This document shows, piece by piece, positions 1 through 6,161 of a stretch of DNA of 6,161 nt. The position numbers were made by a program, and so were the translations under genes. The notes below the pieces were generated by a model. The model worked only from the letters and a program-made list of their open reading frames with translations, was not told the origin of the DNA and did no database searches. The first letter of the stretch is position 1. The number at the start of each line of letters is the position of its first letter. Source of the stretch: an uncultured Chitinophagaceae bacterium (GTDB taxonomy: Bacteria > Bacteroidota > Bacteroidia > Chitinophagales > Chitinophagaceae); NCBI GenBank assembly GCA_934502905.1, contig CAKSVK010000194.1, forward strand, positions 1-6,161, read 5' to 3'.

Positions 1-863
1 GGCAGGATTTTTACGCCCAACTTTTCAAGGGCGGCAGCATTGCATTTTTGCTCATACTGCCCTTTAATAGGCATTACCATCATCTTCTTTTTCAGGTGGA
101 GCGCCTCTGCAGGCGTTTCAAAGCCGGCGCCGCATATAATAGCCGAGCAGTGGATCAGGCTTTCGTTGAATGCCTCTTTCCCCACTGGTATAAAGGTGAA
201 GTTATTTTCTTCTGTAACGGTGCTTACTTCTTTGGAGAAAACCTGGAAGCGGTAAAAATCCAGGTGCCTGAAATACTTCCTGATCTCACAATCGCAATAG
301 GAGGGCAGGTATACTGTTATGTACCCGTGGTCGGCAGGCTGGGCGTTCCATACCCGGGACTTAATGACCGGAGGAAGAATAAAATCGTCGTACTGGTCAA
401 AATGCAGTCCTACATACCGGCTTGCGCGGGCATAATTTTTGAGTATCCATTCACCTGTTTTGCTTGGGTTTTTGGGACGCGGCGTATGAGCGGACATAAA
501 GCTGGCCTGGTGCCCGAAATTAACGGAAGGCACTTTTTTATGCCTGCATGCCAGGCTGGTAATACACTCAAAGTCGTTTATTACCAGGTCGTATTTTTCA
601 ACCGGCAGCTCTTTTACTTCCTTATTTAATTGTAACGGCGATATTTTCTTCAGCATAGCCAGGTAGTTCAACCCGCCCTTACAGGTATAAAACAGGCTCA
701 GACCTTTGCTCCGGTACTTAACCGGCGCATCCAGGGGAAGGGTGCTGTTTGCCCCGCTCAGGAACAGGTCTACCTTTCCATATGCCTGCAGGTAGGGTAA
801 TAATTCCATGGCACGGCTGATATGTCCGTTTCCTGTAGCCTGGACCGCATAAAATATTTTCAT
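1..863 (-). CDS. GT-B fold glycosyltransferase (UGT/MurG-like), 3' end cut by window edge
   Basis: Reading leftward from ATG at 863-861 gives 287 open codons with no stop before the left edge, so the C-terminus is missing. It probably transfers a sugar from a nucleotide-sugar donor to a lipid or other acceptor in the cytoplasm or at the inner face of the membrane. The N-terminus (MKIFYAVQATGNGHISRAME) carries a glycine-rich G-N-G-H loop at residues 11-14, as in MurG/UGT-type GT-B enzymes. A second conserved-looking stretch is DLVINDFE (92-99) followed by NFGHQASF (115-122). The donor-binding motif lies at 244-275: CGAGFETPAEAL, then P265, Q269, E271-Q272 and N275, matching the G-x-GF-x-T-x-x-EAL...P...Q-x-EQ-x-x-N pattern of this superfamily. 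An in-frame TAA 27 bp upstream (877-875) supports the start. It lies 125 bp downstream of the co-oriented phosphoesterase and may be co-transcribed with it. Donor and acceptor are unknown; it resembles the uncharacterised bacterial and archaeal MJ1255-type family, recalled from memory. Confidence 0.85.
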   Translation of the reverse strand, partial: MKIFYAVQATGNGHISRAMELLPYLQAYGKVDLFLSGANSTLPLDAPVKYRSKGLSLFYTCKGGLNYLAMLKKISPLQLNKEVKELPVEKYDLVINDFECITSLACRHKKVPSVNFGHQASFMSAHTPRPKNPSKTGEWILKNYARASRYVGLHFDQYDDFILPPVIKSRVWNAQPADHGYITVYLPSYCDCEIRKYFRHLDFYRFQVFSKEVSTVTEENNFTFIPVGKEAFNESLIHCSAIICGAGFETPAEALHLKKKMMVMPIKGQYEQKCNAAALEKLGVKIL

Positions 864-880
864 GATCTTATTTTAAAAGT

Positions 881-894
881 TTTTCCATGGAAAA
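881..894. repeat. Perfect 14-bp palindrome, possible operator
   Basis: TTTTCCATGGAAAA is a perfect palindrome with no spacer. It lies 17 bp upstream of the glycosyltransferase ATG (863-861), and a second palindrome, TTTTAAAA (871-878), sits between them. The symmetry and position would suit a homodimeric DNA-binding regulator. No regulator is identified, and an AT-rich spacer can produce such symmetry by chance. Confidence 0.45.
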
Positions 895-919
895 GAAGCT
901 TCCGGTTGATTTACGTCAG

Positions 920-970
920 CAATCTCTCAATTCGCAATCCACAATCTTCCATCATCAATCGTTATCAATT
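920..970. repeat. Degenerate heptamer tandem repeat (CAATCNN / GATTGNN)
   Basis: On the plus strand CAATC or CAATT recurs at 920, 928, 935, 942, 956 and 966. From 928 to 962 the sequence splits into five consecutive 7-mers: CAATTCG, CAATCCA, CAATCTT, CCATCAT and CAATCGT. The fourth is the most diverged. In the sense of the flanking genes the unit is NNGATTG. The tract is confined to the spacer and ends 19 bp short of the phosphoesterase stop codon. It looks like a decayed short tandem repeat; no function is known to me. Confidence 0.55.
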
Positions 971-988
971 CCACATCTTCAAACTCCC

Positions 989-1825
989 TCATCCTGCCAG
1001 GGAATTGATGTAATAGCTTATCTCGTCTGTCATGACGTTTGGCCGGGGTATTTCTTTTTCAATGTTAACCTCCGGAAATGCTGCTTCGTCAAATTCGAAT
1101 ATTTTCCACTCCTTTTTATAGTATTCAAGCGCCGTACAGTTTTCTACCCAGTCACCGCTGTTCAGGTAGGTTACGGACCCCTGTTCGGTTACCACCTCTT
1201 TTTTCTGCGGCTTGTGTACGTGACCGCATATGACATAGTCGTATTTTTTTTCAATGGCCAGCTCGGCGGCGGTCGCTTCAATATCGTTCACTTTTGCCAC
1301 CGCTTTATTCACGCCTTCCATCACCTTTTTCGACAGCGATATTCTCTCCCTGCCCAGGAGCTTGAGGATGGAATTGATCAGGCGGTTGGTGAGTATCAGC
1401 AGCCCGTATCCGCTGCTTCCCAGTTTGGCCCAGAACCGGGCTGCTCCTTTTGTAGTATTGTCAAACACATCTCCATGGAATATCCAGGTCATTTTCTTAT
1501 CTATTTCCAGCACCAGCTTATCGGTAAGCATAAAATTTCCCATCCTCAGATCGGAATAACGGCGGAAAGCTTCGTCGTGATTCCCGGTAATGTAAAAAAC
1601 ACGGGTGCCCGCAGAAATACAATTAATGATTTCCCGGATAACATTCATATGAGAAGCCGGAAAGTAGCTTTTGCTGAATTGCCAGCCATCAATAATATCC
1701 CCGTTCAGGATGAGGATAGAAGGGGATATGCTTTTAAGATAAGCGGTCAGTCTCTTGGCCTGGCAGCCGTAGGTGCCCAGGTGCGTGTCGGAAATGACCA
1801 CTACGTCTACGGGTCTTTTTTCCAT
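989..1825 (-). CDS. UDP-2,3-diacylglucosamine diphosphatase-like metallophosphoesterase (COG2908/LpxH-like)
   Basis: This 278-residue calcineurin-like phosphoesterase has all the expected two-metal ligands: D13 and H15 in SDTHLG, D43 (and D46) in NGDIIDGWQ, N82-H83-D84 in GNHDE, H117 in HGDVFD, and H202 and H204 in GHVH. The DIIDGWQ and YLNSGDWVENCTAL stretches are typical of the COG2908 branch annotated as UDP-2,3-diacylglucosamine diphosphatase. In LpxH that reaction hydrolyses UDP-2,3-diacylglucosamine to lipid X plus UMP during lipid A synthesis. There is no signal peptide, and the helical insert around 125-190 resembles the membrane-associating lid of LpxH-type enzymes. I chose ATG at 1825-1823; a longer reading from TTG at 1843 would add only MVNSSS and is less likely. 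It is first in a leftward pair with a glycosyltransferase. Family assignment is firm. The exact substrate is inferred, since many COG2908 members are untested and the organism may encode another LpxH, so I leave the symbol empty. Confidence 0.85.
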   Translation of the reverse strand: MEKRPVDVVVISDTHLGTYGCQAKRLTAYLKSISPSILILNGDIIDGWQFSKSYFPASHMNVIREIINCISAGTRVFYITGNHDEAFRRYSDLRMGNFMLTDKLVLEIDKKMTWIFHGDVFDNTTKGAARFWAKLGSSGYGLLILTNRLINSILKLLGRERISLSKKVMEGVNKAVAKVNDIEATAAELAIEKKYDYVICGHVHKPQKKEVVTEQGSVTYLNSGDWVENCTALEYYKKEWKIFEFDEAAFPEVNIEKEIPRPNVMTDEISYYINSLAG

Positions 1826-2151
1826 AGAGGATGAGTTTACCAAAACTACCCTAAGCCTGTTACCGGAAAATGAAGCGCAGGTTAAGAAAATATGAAAAAG
1901 AGTTTACTATTTATAAACTTTCTCAAAATAATTGGCTTCCGGGGCAGTATATTTTTTTCTGTTCGATCTCGTGAAAAATTTACAAAGGGTTAAATAAAAT
2001 TTAAGTAAATAAGGTTTTTAATAAATATTCTTTTGTATTGCATATGACAGGATAAATTTTTAATTTAGTATTAATATACAATTAACGTTTTGGTTATAAT
2101 CCTGCTTAACCTTTGTGATCCCCGAATTTTAACTAAAAAACTAACAAGCTC
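1826..2151. promoter_or_regulatory. Divergent AT-rich intergenic region with promoters for both transcription units
   Basis: The 326 bp between the two divergent start codons contain no credible gene and become very AT-rich from about 1890. They must hold the promoter of the leftward phosphoesterase and that of the rightward susC-like gene. No exact Bacteroidota -7 element (TAnnTTTG) paired with an upstream TTTG was found on either strand. Near matches are TTCTTTTG (2028-2035) and TTAACCTTTG (2106-2115), the latter with one extra base between TA and TTTG. TATAAT occurs at 2095-2100 without a convincing -35. Small inverted repeats lie at 1901-1919 (AGTTTA/TAAACT), 1990-2004 (TTAAAT/ATTTAA) and 2071-2085 (TTAAT/ATTAA). 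The leader next to the start at 2152 is A-rich with no Shine-Dalgarno, as usual in this phylum. Exact promoter positions are not resolved. Confidence 0.5.
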
Positions 2152-5100
2152 ATGATCAAAAAGAATGTCCCCAGGCAGTTTCTGTTTCTCTTTTTGGGTC
2201 TCTGCCTGCCCCTGCTTACGTTGGCCCAGCAAAAAGTTACCGGTAAAGTAACTGACTCCCAAGGCAACATCTTAAGTGGTGTAAGTGTAACTGTTAAGAA
2301 CACTCTCAATTCGGTTATGTCCGATAATGAAGGGAATTTCTCTATTTCTGTTTCATCTGAAAATGAAACCCTTATGTTCTCTTTTATAGGGTTTGCTTCT
2401 CAAGAAATTGCGTTGAATGGACGGAACGCTATCAATGTGATTCTTACTGAAGGTTCGCAACAATTAGATGAGGTAGTAGTAACGGCAATCGGAATAAAGC
2501 AACAAAAGAAAAGGTTGGGTTTTACGACACAGGAAGTCAAGACGGATCAGTTGTCGAATTCCAGGACCATGAACCTTGGAACAGCCTTGTCTGGTCAGGT
2601 CGCTGGGTTGACGGTAACGAACCCTACGGGGATGTTTCAAAGACCCGTGTTTGTTTTGCGAGGAAAAACTCCTTTGATTGTAATAGATGGTATTCCCGTA
2701 GAAACTGACTTTTTTGATGTTACCGGCGAGGATATCGATAATATTAATGTGTTGAAAGGAGTTGCTGCATCTGCTCTTTATGGAACTCGCGGAAAGGATG
2801 GTGCTATACTTATTACGACAAAGAATGCCAAAAAAGAAGGGCTGGAGGTAAATATCAATACAAATAATATGGTTACAGCTGGTTTTACTGTTTTTCCAAA
2901 AACACAAACAGAGTACGGAAGTGGTTCCAACGGCCAGTATGAGTTTTGGGATGGTGCAGATGGTGGTATTTCGGACGGAGATATGACTTGGGGACCTAAA
3001 TTGAACGCCGGTGTTAAGGTGCCTCAATGGAATAGCCCGATAAGGAACAAGATGACCGGTGAAACTATTGAATGGTATGGGGATGTAAAAGGTACCATTT
3101 ATGACGACCGTTCAACATATGAAAGAGTTCCAACAGACTTTATATACCATAATAACCTGAAGGACTTTTTGAGGACCGGTGTGGTCAGCACAAATACTTT
3201 TTCGGTAGCATACAGAGGCGAAAAAGCGCGGTATTATGCTTCAGGTAAATACGCTTACCAGCGGGGGCAGGTGCCTAATATGTCTCTCAATACCGGGGGA
3301 CTCAATTTTAATGCATCATTTGATATTACCAGTAACTTCACTGTAGACGCCTCACTGTCTTATAATAAAGTTTATTCTCCTAATTATCCGAGGTATGGTT
3401 ACGGACCCAAAAACCATATTTATACTATCTTGATTTGGATGAGTGATGATGTAAACGGCAAAGACCTGAAAAACCATATGTGGGTGCCGGGATTAGAAGG
3501 ATATCGTCAGGCTAATTATAATTATGCATGGTATAACAACCCGTATTTTGCTTCTTACATGCTGGAACAAATGCAAAACAGAGATGTAATTGATATGCAA
3601 GTAAAGGCAAATTGGAAAATCACAAAGGATCTGGTCTTCCAAGTGCGGGGTAACAGCAGGAATATCGACAATTTCGAGACAATGAAAAGCCCCAAGTCCT
3701 ATATGAACTATGGCGATTCCCGCAATGGAGATTATAAATTATGGAATTCCGACCAGTTAAATATAGATGCAGATGCATTGCTTTCTTATAATAAAGATAT
3801 TACAGAAGATATACAATTTGGTATCAATGCAGGTGCTTCCATATTTAACCGTACCTACACACAGGAGTATCAATCCAGCGACGGTCTGATCGTACCCGGT
3901 GTATATACCCTTAATAATACGCAGGGACCGGTACAAGCTTCTAATGTGCGGTATGAAAAATCTATACGGAGTTTATATGGTGCTGCAAATCTGGACTTTT
4001 ATAATGCAGTATTTTTGAGTTTTACAGCCCGTAATGACTGGTCATCTACACTGCCATCAAACCACAATTCGTATTTCTATCCTTCCATTTCTTTAAGTAC
4101 AATGGTATCTGAATACGTAAACCTTCCGGAAGCATTCGGCTATTTAAAGCTATATGGATCCTGGGCGCAGGTATCCAGCGATTTGGCACCTTACAGTATT
4201 TATTCTGCATATAATAAAGGGGTTACGTATGGCTCTACTCAGTCTGTTACCTACCCGGCAGGAATAGTCAATCCTAACATATTGCCTGAAAAATCCTCTT
4301 CCTATGAAGCGGGGCTTTCAACCGGAATGTTTAAAGACAGGTTAACCCTTGATCTGACGTACTACAATATCAAAGATGAAAACCAGATTATTGATTTAGG
4401 GATATCTGAAGCTTCAGGTTTTACCAGCAGAAAGGTAAATGGCAATGTATATAATACTAACGGCTTTGAAGTTGTTGCTGCTGTAAAAGCTATAAAAAAT
4501 AAAAACCTGAGCTGGACGATAGCTGCCAACTGGTCAAAGTATGTAAAACGCATCACCAAGATATATGACGATCAAGCAACCTATAATAATTTGAGACTTA
4601 ATGAAAGAACAGACAGCTACTATGCCACTGTATGGCAAAAAAGTGCAGACGGAAAATTGATCTTGGGTGCGAATGGATTGCCGATATTCGATCCGTATCA
4701 GCGTAACCTGGGACATTTGGATCCATCCTGGAGGCTGGGCTTTCAGAATAAAATTAACTACCGTGGCTTTGACATTGGTATTGATATCGACGGAGTTTGG
4801 GGAGGGATCATGAATTCTACAACACATGAAAAAATGTGGTGGGGAGGCAAACATCCTAATTCTGTGGAATATCGGGCCGCTGAATATGCTGCAGGCCAAC
4901 CGGTATATATTCCTGATGGTGTTGTTGTCACAGAAGGTGAACTCACACAGGATCTTTTGGGTAATGTAATTTCTGATACCAGGAAGTATGCACCTAATAC
5001 AACTGCGGTAAGCTGGCAGACATGGAGCCAACAATATCCCTACAGAGCCAGGGTACTGGAAAGCGAAAACGAAACGTTTGCAAATACTTTTGATCGTTCA

Positions 5101-5319
5101 TTCTTTAAACTCAGAAGGGTAGCAATCGGATACGATTTAGGAAATGTTATCAACCTGGGTAAGAGAGTAAAAGGATTGAATGCCCAGATATTCGGCTATA
5201 ATCTGTTGATGTGGAAGAAAATGCCATTGTTAGACCCCGACTATGAAATAGGAAATGACGGGAATCTTCAGGATCCTTCACCCCGGTATCTTGGACTTTC
5301 ATTCAACCTGAAATTATAA
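2152..5319 (+). CDS. SusC/RagA family TonB-linked outer-membrane transporter
   Basis: This complete protein of 1055 residues, normal for the family, forms a 22-strand outer-membrane barrel that imports glycans or peptides with a SusD partner and TonB energy. A signal peptide covers residues 1 to about 25 (basic MIKK start, FLFLFLGLCLPLL core, TLA-Q cleavage). A carboxypeptidase-regulatory-like (CarboxypepD_reg-like) domain spans about 28-100. A TonB-box-like segment LDEVVVTAIG lies at 105-114. The plug domain spans about 115-224, with VLRGK, LIVIDGIPV and LYGTRGKDGAILITTK (209-224) as the SusC signature. The rest is barrel, ending RYLGLSFNLKL. There is no STN domain before the plug, so direct signalling to a FecR-type anti-sigma factor is unlikely. 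The plug is compact: the segment between LRG and VIDG is shorter than in classical SusC. An in-frame TAA at 2134-2136 and the signal peptide fix the ATG at 2152. The SusD-like gene follows after 29 bp. The substrate cannot be told from this sequence. Confidence 0.95.
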   Translation: MIKKNVPRQFLFLFLGLCLPLLTLAQQKVTGKVTDSQGNILSGVSVTVKNTLNSVMSDNEGNFSISVSSENETLMFSFIGFASQEIALNGRNAINVILTEGSQQLDEVVVTAIGIKQQKKRLGFTTQEVKTDQLSNSRTMNLGTALSGQVAGLTVTNPTGMFQRPVFVLRGKTPLIVIDGIPVETDFFDVTGEDIDNINVLKGVAASALYGTRGKDGAILITTKNAKKEGLEVNINTNNMVTAGFTVFPKTQTEYGSGSNGQYEFWDGADGGISDGDMTWGPKLNAGVKVPQWNSPIRNKMTGETIEWYGDVKGTIYDDRSTYERVPTDFIYHNNLKDFLRTGVVSTNTFSVAYRGEKARYYASGKYAYQRGQVPNMSLNTGGLNFNASFDITSNFTVDASLSYNKVYSPNYPRYGYGPKNHIYTILIWMSDDVNGKDLKNHMWVPGLEGYRQANYNYAWYNNPYFASYMLEQMQNRDVIDMQVKANWKITKDLVFQVRGNSRNIDNFETMKSPKSYMNYGDSRNGDYKLWNSDQLNIDADALLSYNKDITEDIQFGINAGASIFNRTYTQEYQSSDGLIVPGVYTLNNTQGPVQASNVRYEKSIRSLYGAANLDFYNAVFLSFTARNDWSSTLPSNHNSYFYPSISLSTMVSEYVNLPEAFGYLKLYGSWAQVSSDLAPYSIYSAYNKGVTYGSTQSVTYPAGIVNPNILPEKSSSYEAGLSTGMFKDRLTLDLTYYNIKDENQIIDLGISEASGFTSRKVNGNVYNTNGFEVVAAVKAIKNKNLSWTIAANWSKYVKRITKIYDDQATYNNLRLNERTDSYYATVWQKSADGKLILGANGLPIFDPYQRNLGHLDPSWRLGFQNKINYRGFDIGIDIDGVWGGIMNSTTHEKMWWGGKHPNSVEYRAAEYAAGQPVYIPDGVVVTEGELTQDLLGNVISDTRKYAPNTTAVSWQTWSQQYPYRARVLESENETFANTFDRSFFKLRRVAIGYDLGNVINLGKRVKGLNAQIFGYNLLMWKKMPLLDPDYEIGNDGNLQDPSPRYLGLSFNLKL

Positions 5320-5348
5320 TTAGAGATCCAACCGTAAAAAAGACTAAA
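5320..5348 (+). promoter_or_regulatory. Short A-rich SusC-SusD junction without Shine-Dalgarno
   Basis: Only 29 bp separate the susC-like stop codon from the susD-like ATG. The sequence before the ATG is A-rich (CGTAAAAAAGACTAAA) with no GGAGG-like motif, which is usual for translation initiation in Bacteroidota. No hairpin or terminator is visible, so the two genes are almost certainly on one transcript. Confidence 0.6.
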
Positions 5349-6161
5349 ATGAAAAAGAACTTTTTAATAGGAATAGCTGTTTTTCTGGGAATTACCTCCT
5401 GTAAAAAGCTGGAAGAAATAAATATAGATCCTAATAGGGTTACAGAGACGCACCCGCAATTGCAGTTAACACAAATAGAATGGAGTGCTTTTCGTCATAA
5501 TGCAGGTACAAGTGCTTTATACGCACAAAAGATGTTAGTGCAAACTGATGGAGAGAGTGGCGGACAATATTACAAGTGGGATCGCTCCGATTTTTCGCCT
5601 TACTCTAGGATGAGAGATGTAACAAAGATGATTGAGGAAGCAAACCGCATCAATAATAATGCATACCTGGCACTCGGGAAATTCTTCAGGGCATTTTATT
5701 TCCTGAATCTGACACTTACCTTTGGAGATGTTCCTTATTCCCAGGCGTTGCAAGGTGAAACACAGGAAACGTATGTTCCTCCGGCCTATGATTCGCAAAA
5801 GGATGTATTTAGAGGTATCCTGGCAGAGTTGAAAGAAGCCAACGAATTGCTGTCAAATGAGAATAGCATTATTGCCGGAGACATTATTTACGGAGGTGAT
5901 GTAGCCAAATGGAGAAAGGCGGTAAATGCATTCCGATTAAAAGTGTTGATGCTTCTTTCAAAAAAAGAGGCTGATCCGGAACTGGATGTAAAAGCTGCAT
6001 TTGCACAAATTGTGAATAACGAGCCATTATTCGAAAGTAATGCAGATGATGCGCAGCTTGTGTTCCTTGATCAGGAAGGAAACCGTTATCCGGAATTCAA
6101 CTCCAGCGGATATGGGTCCGGCATGTATATGGATTCTACTTTCATCCGACGTTTGCAGGAC
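5349..6161 (+). CDS. SusD-like (SusD_2/RagB type) surface lipoprotein, 3' end cut by window edge
   Basis: From ATG at 5349 there are 271 open codons to the right edge with no stop, so roughly half of a typical protein of about 480-550 residues is present. It should be a lipid-anchored, surface-exposed substrate-binding lid over the SusC barrel. The N-terminus is a lipoprotein signal: MKKNFLIGIAVFLG followed by lipobox ITSC with acylated C18. Residues after the cysteine are KKLEE; acidic residues there fit the Bacteroidota lipoprotein export signal for surface display. IDPNRVTETHPQLQL (26-40) is typical of the SusD_2 subfamily. The stretch ALGKFFRAFYFLNLTLTFGDVPYSQAL (108-134) is the conserved TPR-like helix and GDVPY motif of SusD proteins, and KWRKAVNAFRLKVLM (188-201) is the next conserved helix. 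It is encoded 29 bp after the transporter in the same direction, as in other SusC-SusD pairs. Family assignment is firm; the ligand is unknown. Confidence 0.93.
   Translation, partial: MKKNFLIGIAVFLGITSCKKLEEINIDPNRVTETHPQLQLTQIEWSAFRHNAGTSALYAQKMLVQTDGESGGQYYKWDRSDFSPYSRMRDVTKMIEEANRINNNAYLALGKFFRAFYFLNLTLTFGDVPYSQALQGETQETYVPPAYDSQKDVFRGILAELKEANELLSNENSIIAGDIIYGGDVAKWRKAVNAFRLKVLMLLSKKEADPELDVKAAFAQIVNNEPLFESNADDAQLVFLDQEGNRYPEFNSSGYGSGMYMDSTFIRRLQD

Larger units (their letters stand above)
864..988. other. Intergenic spacer between phosphoesterase and glycosyltransferase genes
   Basis: This 125-bp gap separates two minus-strand genes. It holds a degenerate heptamer tract (about 920-970), a perfect 14-bp palindrome (881-894), an 8-bp TTTTAAAA palindrome (871-878) and a possible six-codon mini-ORF (888-868). 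No GC-rich hairpin followed by a T-run is visible, so there is no sign of a strong intrinsic terminator between the genes. The length and content suggest that the glycosyltransferase may have its own control element as well as possible read-through from the upstream gene. Confidence 0.6.

Noticed and set aside
48..629. Plus-strand open frame of 193 codons at the left edge
   Set aside because: It lies opposite the glycosyltransferase, whose motifs are clear on the minus strand. The plus-strand translation has no recognisable features.
887..1834. Plus-strand open frame of 315 codons opposite the phosphoesterase
   Set aside because: It is antisense to a gene with complete catalytic motifs, its translation resembles no family I know, and it has no plausible domain pattern. 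It is a shadow frame.
1898..1925. AGTTTA/TAAACT hairpin considered as a terminator
   Set aside because: The stem is short and almost all A-T. On the minus strand it is followed by a short T-run, but it sits upstream of the phosphoesterase start rather than after a gene.
1990..2004. TTAAAT-AAA-ATTTAA inverted repeat considered as an operator
   Set aside because: It is only 6-bp arms made entirely of A and T in a very AT-rich stretch, so chance is a sufficient explanation.
2095..2100. TATAAT considered as a sigma70-type -10 box for the SusC-like gene
   Set aside because: No TTGACA-like element sits about 17 bp upstream, and Bacteroidota primary sigma factors use a different consensus.
2464..3027. 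Minus-strand open frame of 187 codons inside the SusC-like gene
   Set aside because: It overlaps the plug-domain coding region entirely, and the translation is low-complexity and cysteine/serine-rich like a shadow frame.
4534..5034. Minus-strand open frame of 166 codons inside the SusC-like gene
   Set aside because: It is antisense to the barrel-coding region with no recognisable domain or start context.
5535..5798. Minus-strand open frame of 87 codons inside the SusD-like gene
   Set aside because: It lies opposite the conserved SusD helix and GDVPY motif on the plus strand, so it is a shadow.
1..6161. CRISPR arrays, tRNA/rRNA genes, insertion sequences, phage or defence genes
   Set aside because: I saw no regularly spaced direct repeats of CRISPR size, no transposase-like frames and no tRNA cloverleaf pattern. 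All sizeable coding space is explained by four genes.

Overview
The window looks like chromosomal DNA from a member of the Bacteroidota, most likely the Chitinophagaceae/Sphingobacteriia side. The reasons are an adjacent SusC-SusD outer-membrane pair, a lipoprotein signal with acidic residues just after the cysteine, A-rich leaders without Shine-Dalgarno sequences, and moderate-to-low GC. Genus-level placement is inference.

The layout is two divergent transcription units around an AT-rich intergenic region. Leftward (minus strand) is a calcineurin-like metallophosphoesterase of the UDP-2,3-diacylglucosamine diphosphatase (LpxH-like) type at 989-1825. It is followed after 125 bp by a GT-B glycosyltransferase that starts at 863 and runs off the left edge. 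The 125-bp spacer holds a degenerate 7-nt repeat tract and a perfect 14-bp palindrome just before the glycosyltransferase start. Rightward (plus strand) is a complete SusC/RagA-type TonB-dependent transporter at 2152-5319. After 29 bp comes a SusD-like lipoprotein of the SusD_2 type, starting at 5349 and cut by the right edge.

The two rightward proteins should work as one outer-membrane uptake complex: the SusC barrel with the SusD lipoprotein as a surface lid, energised by TonB. No substrate-degrading enzyme or dedicated regulator lies inside the window, so the substrate cannot be named. The two leftward genes both resemble enzymes acting on nucleotide-sugar or glycolipid substrates, which suggests envelope glycolipid or lipid A-related work, but that link is inference.

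The gene content is ordinary for this phylum, and I see no convincing previously undescribed system. The best leads are non-coding: the palindrome and heptamer tract at 881-970, and a long-range inverted repeat in the divergent promoter region.
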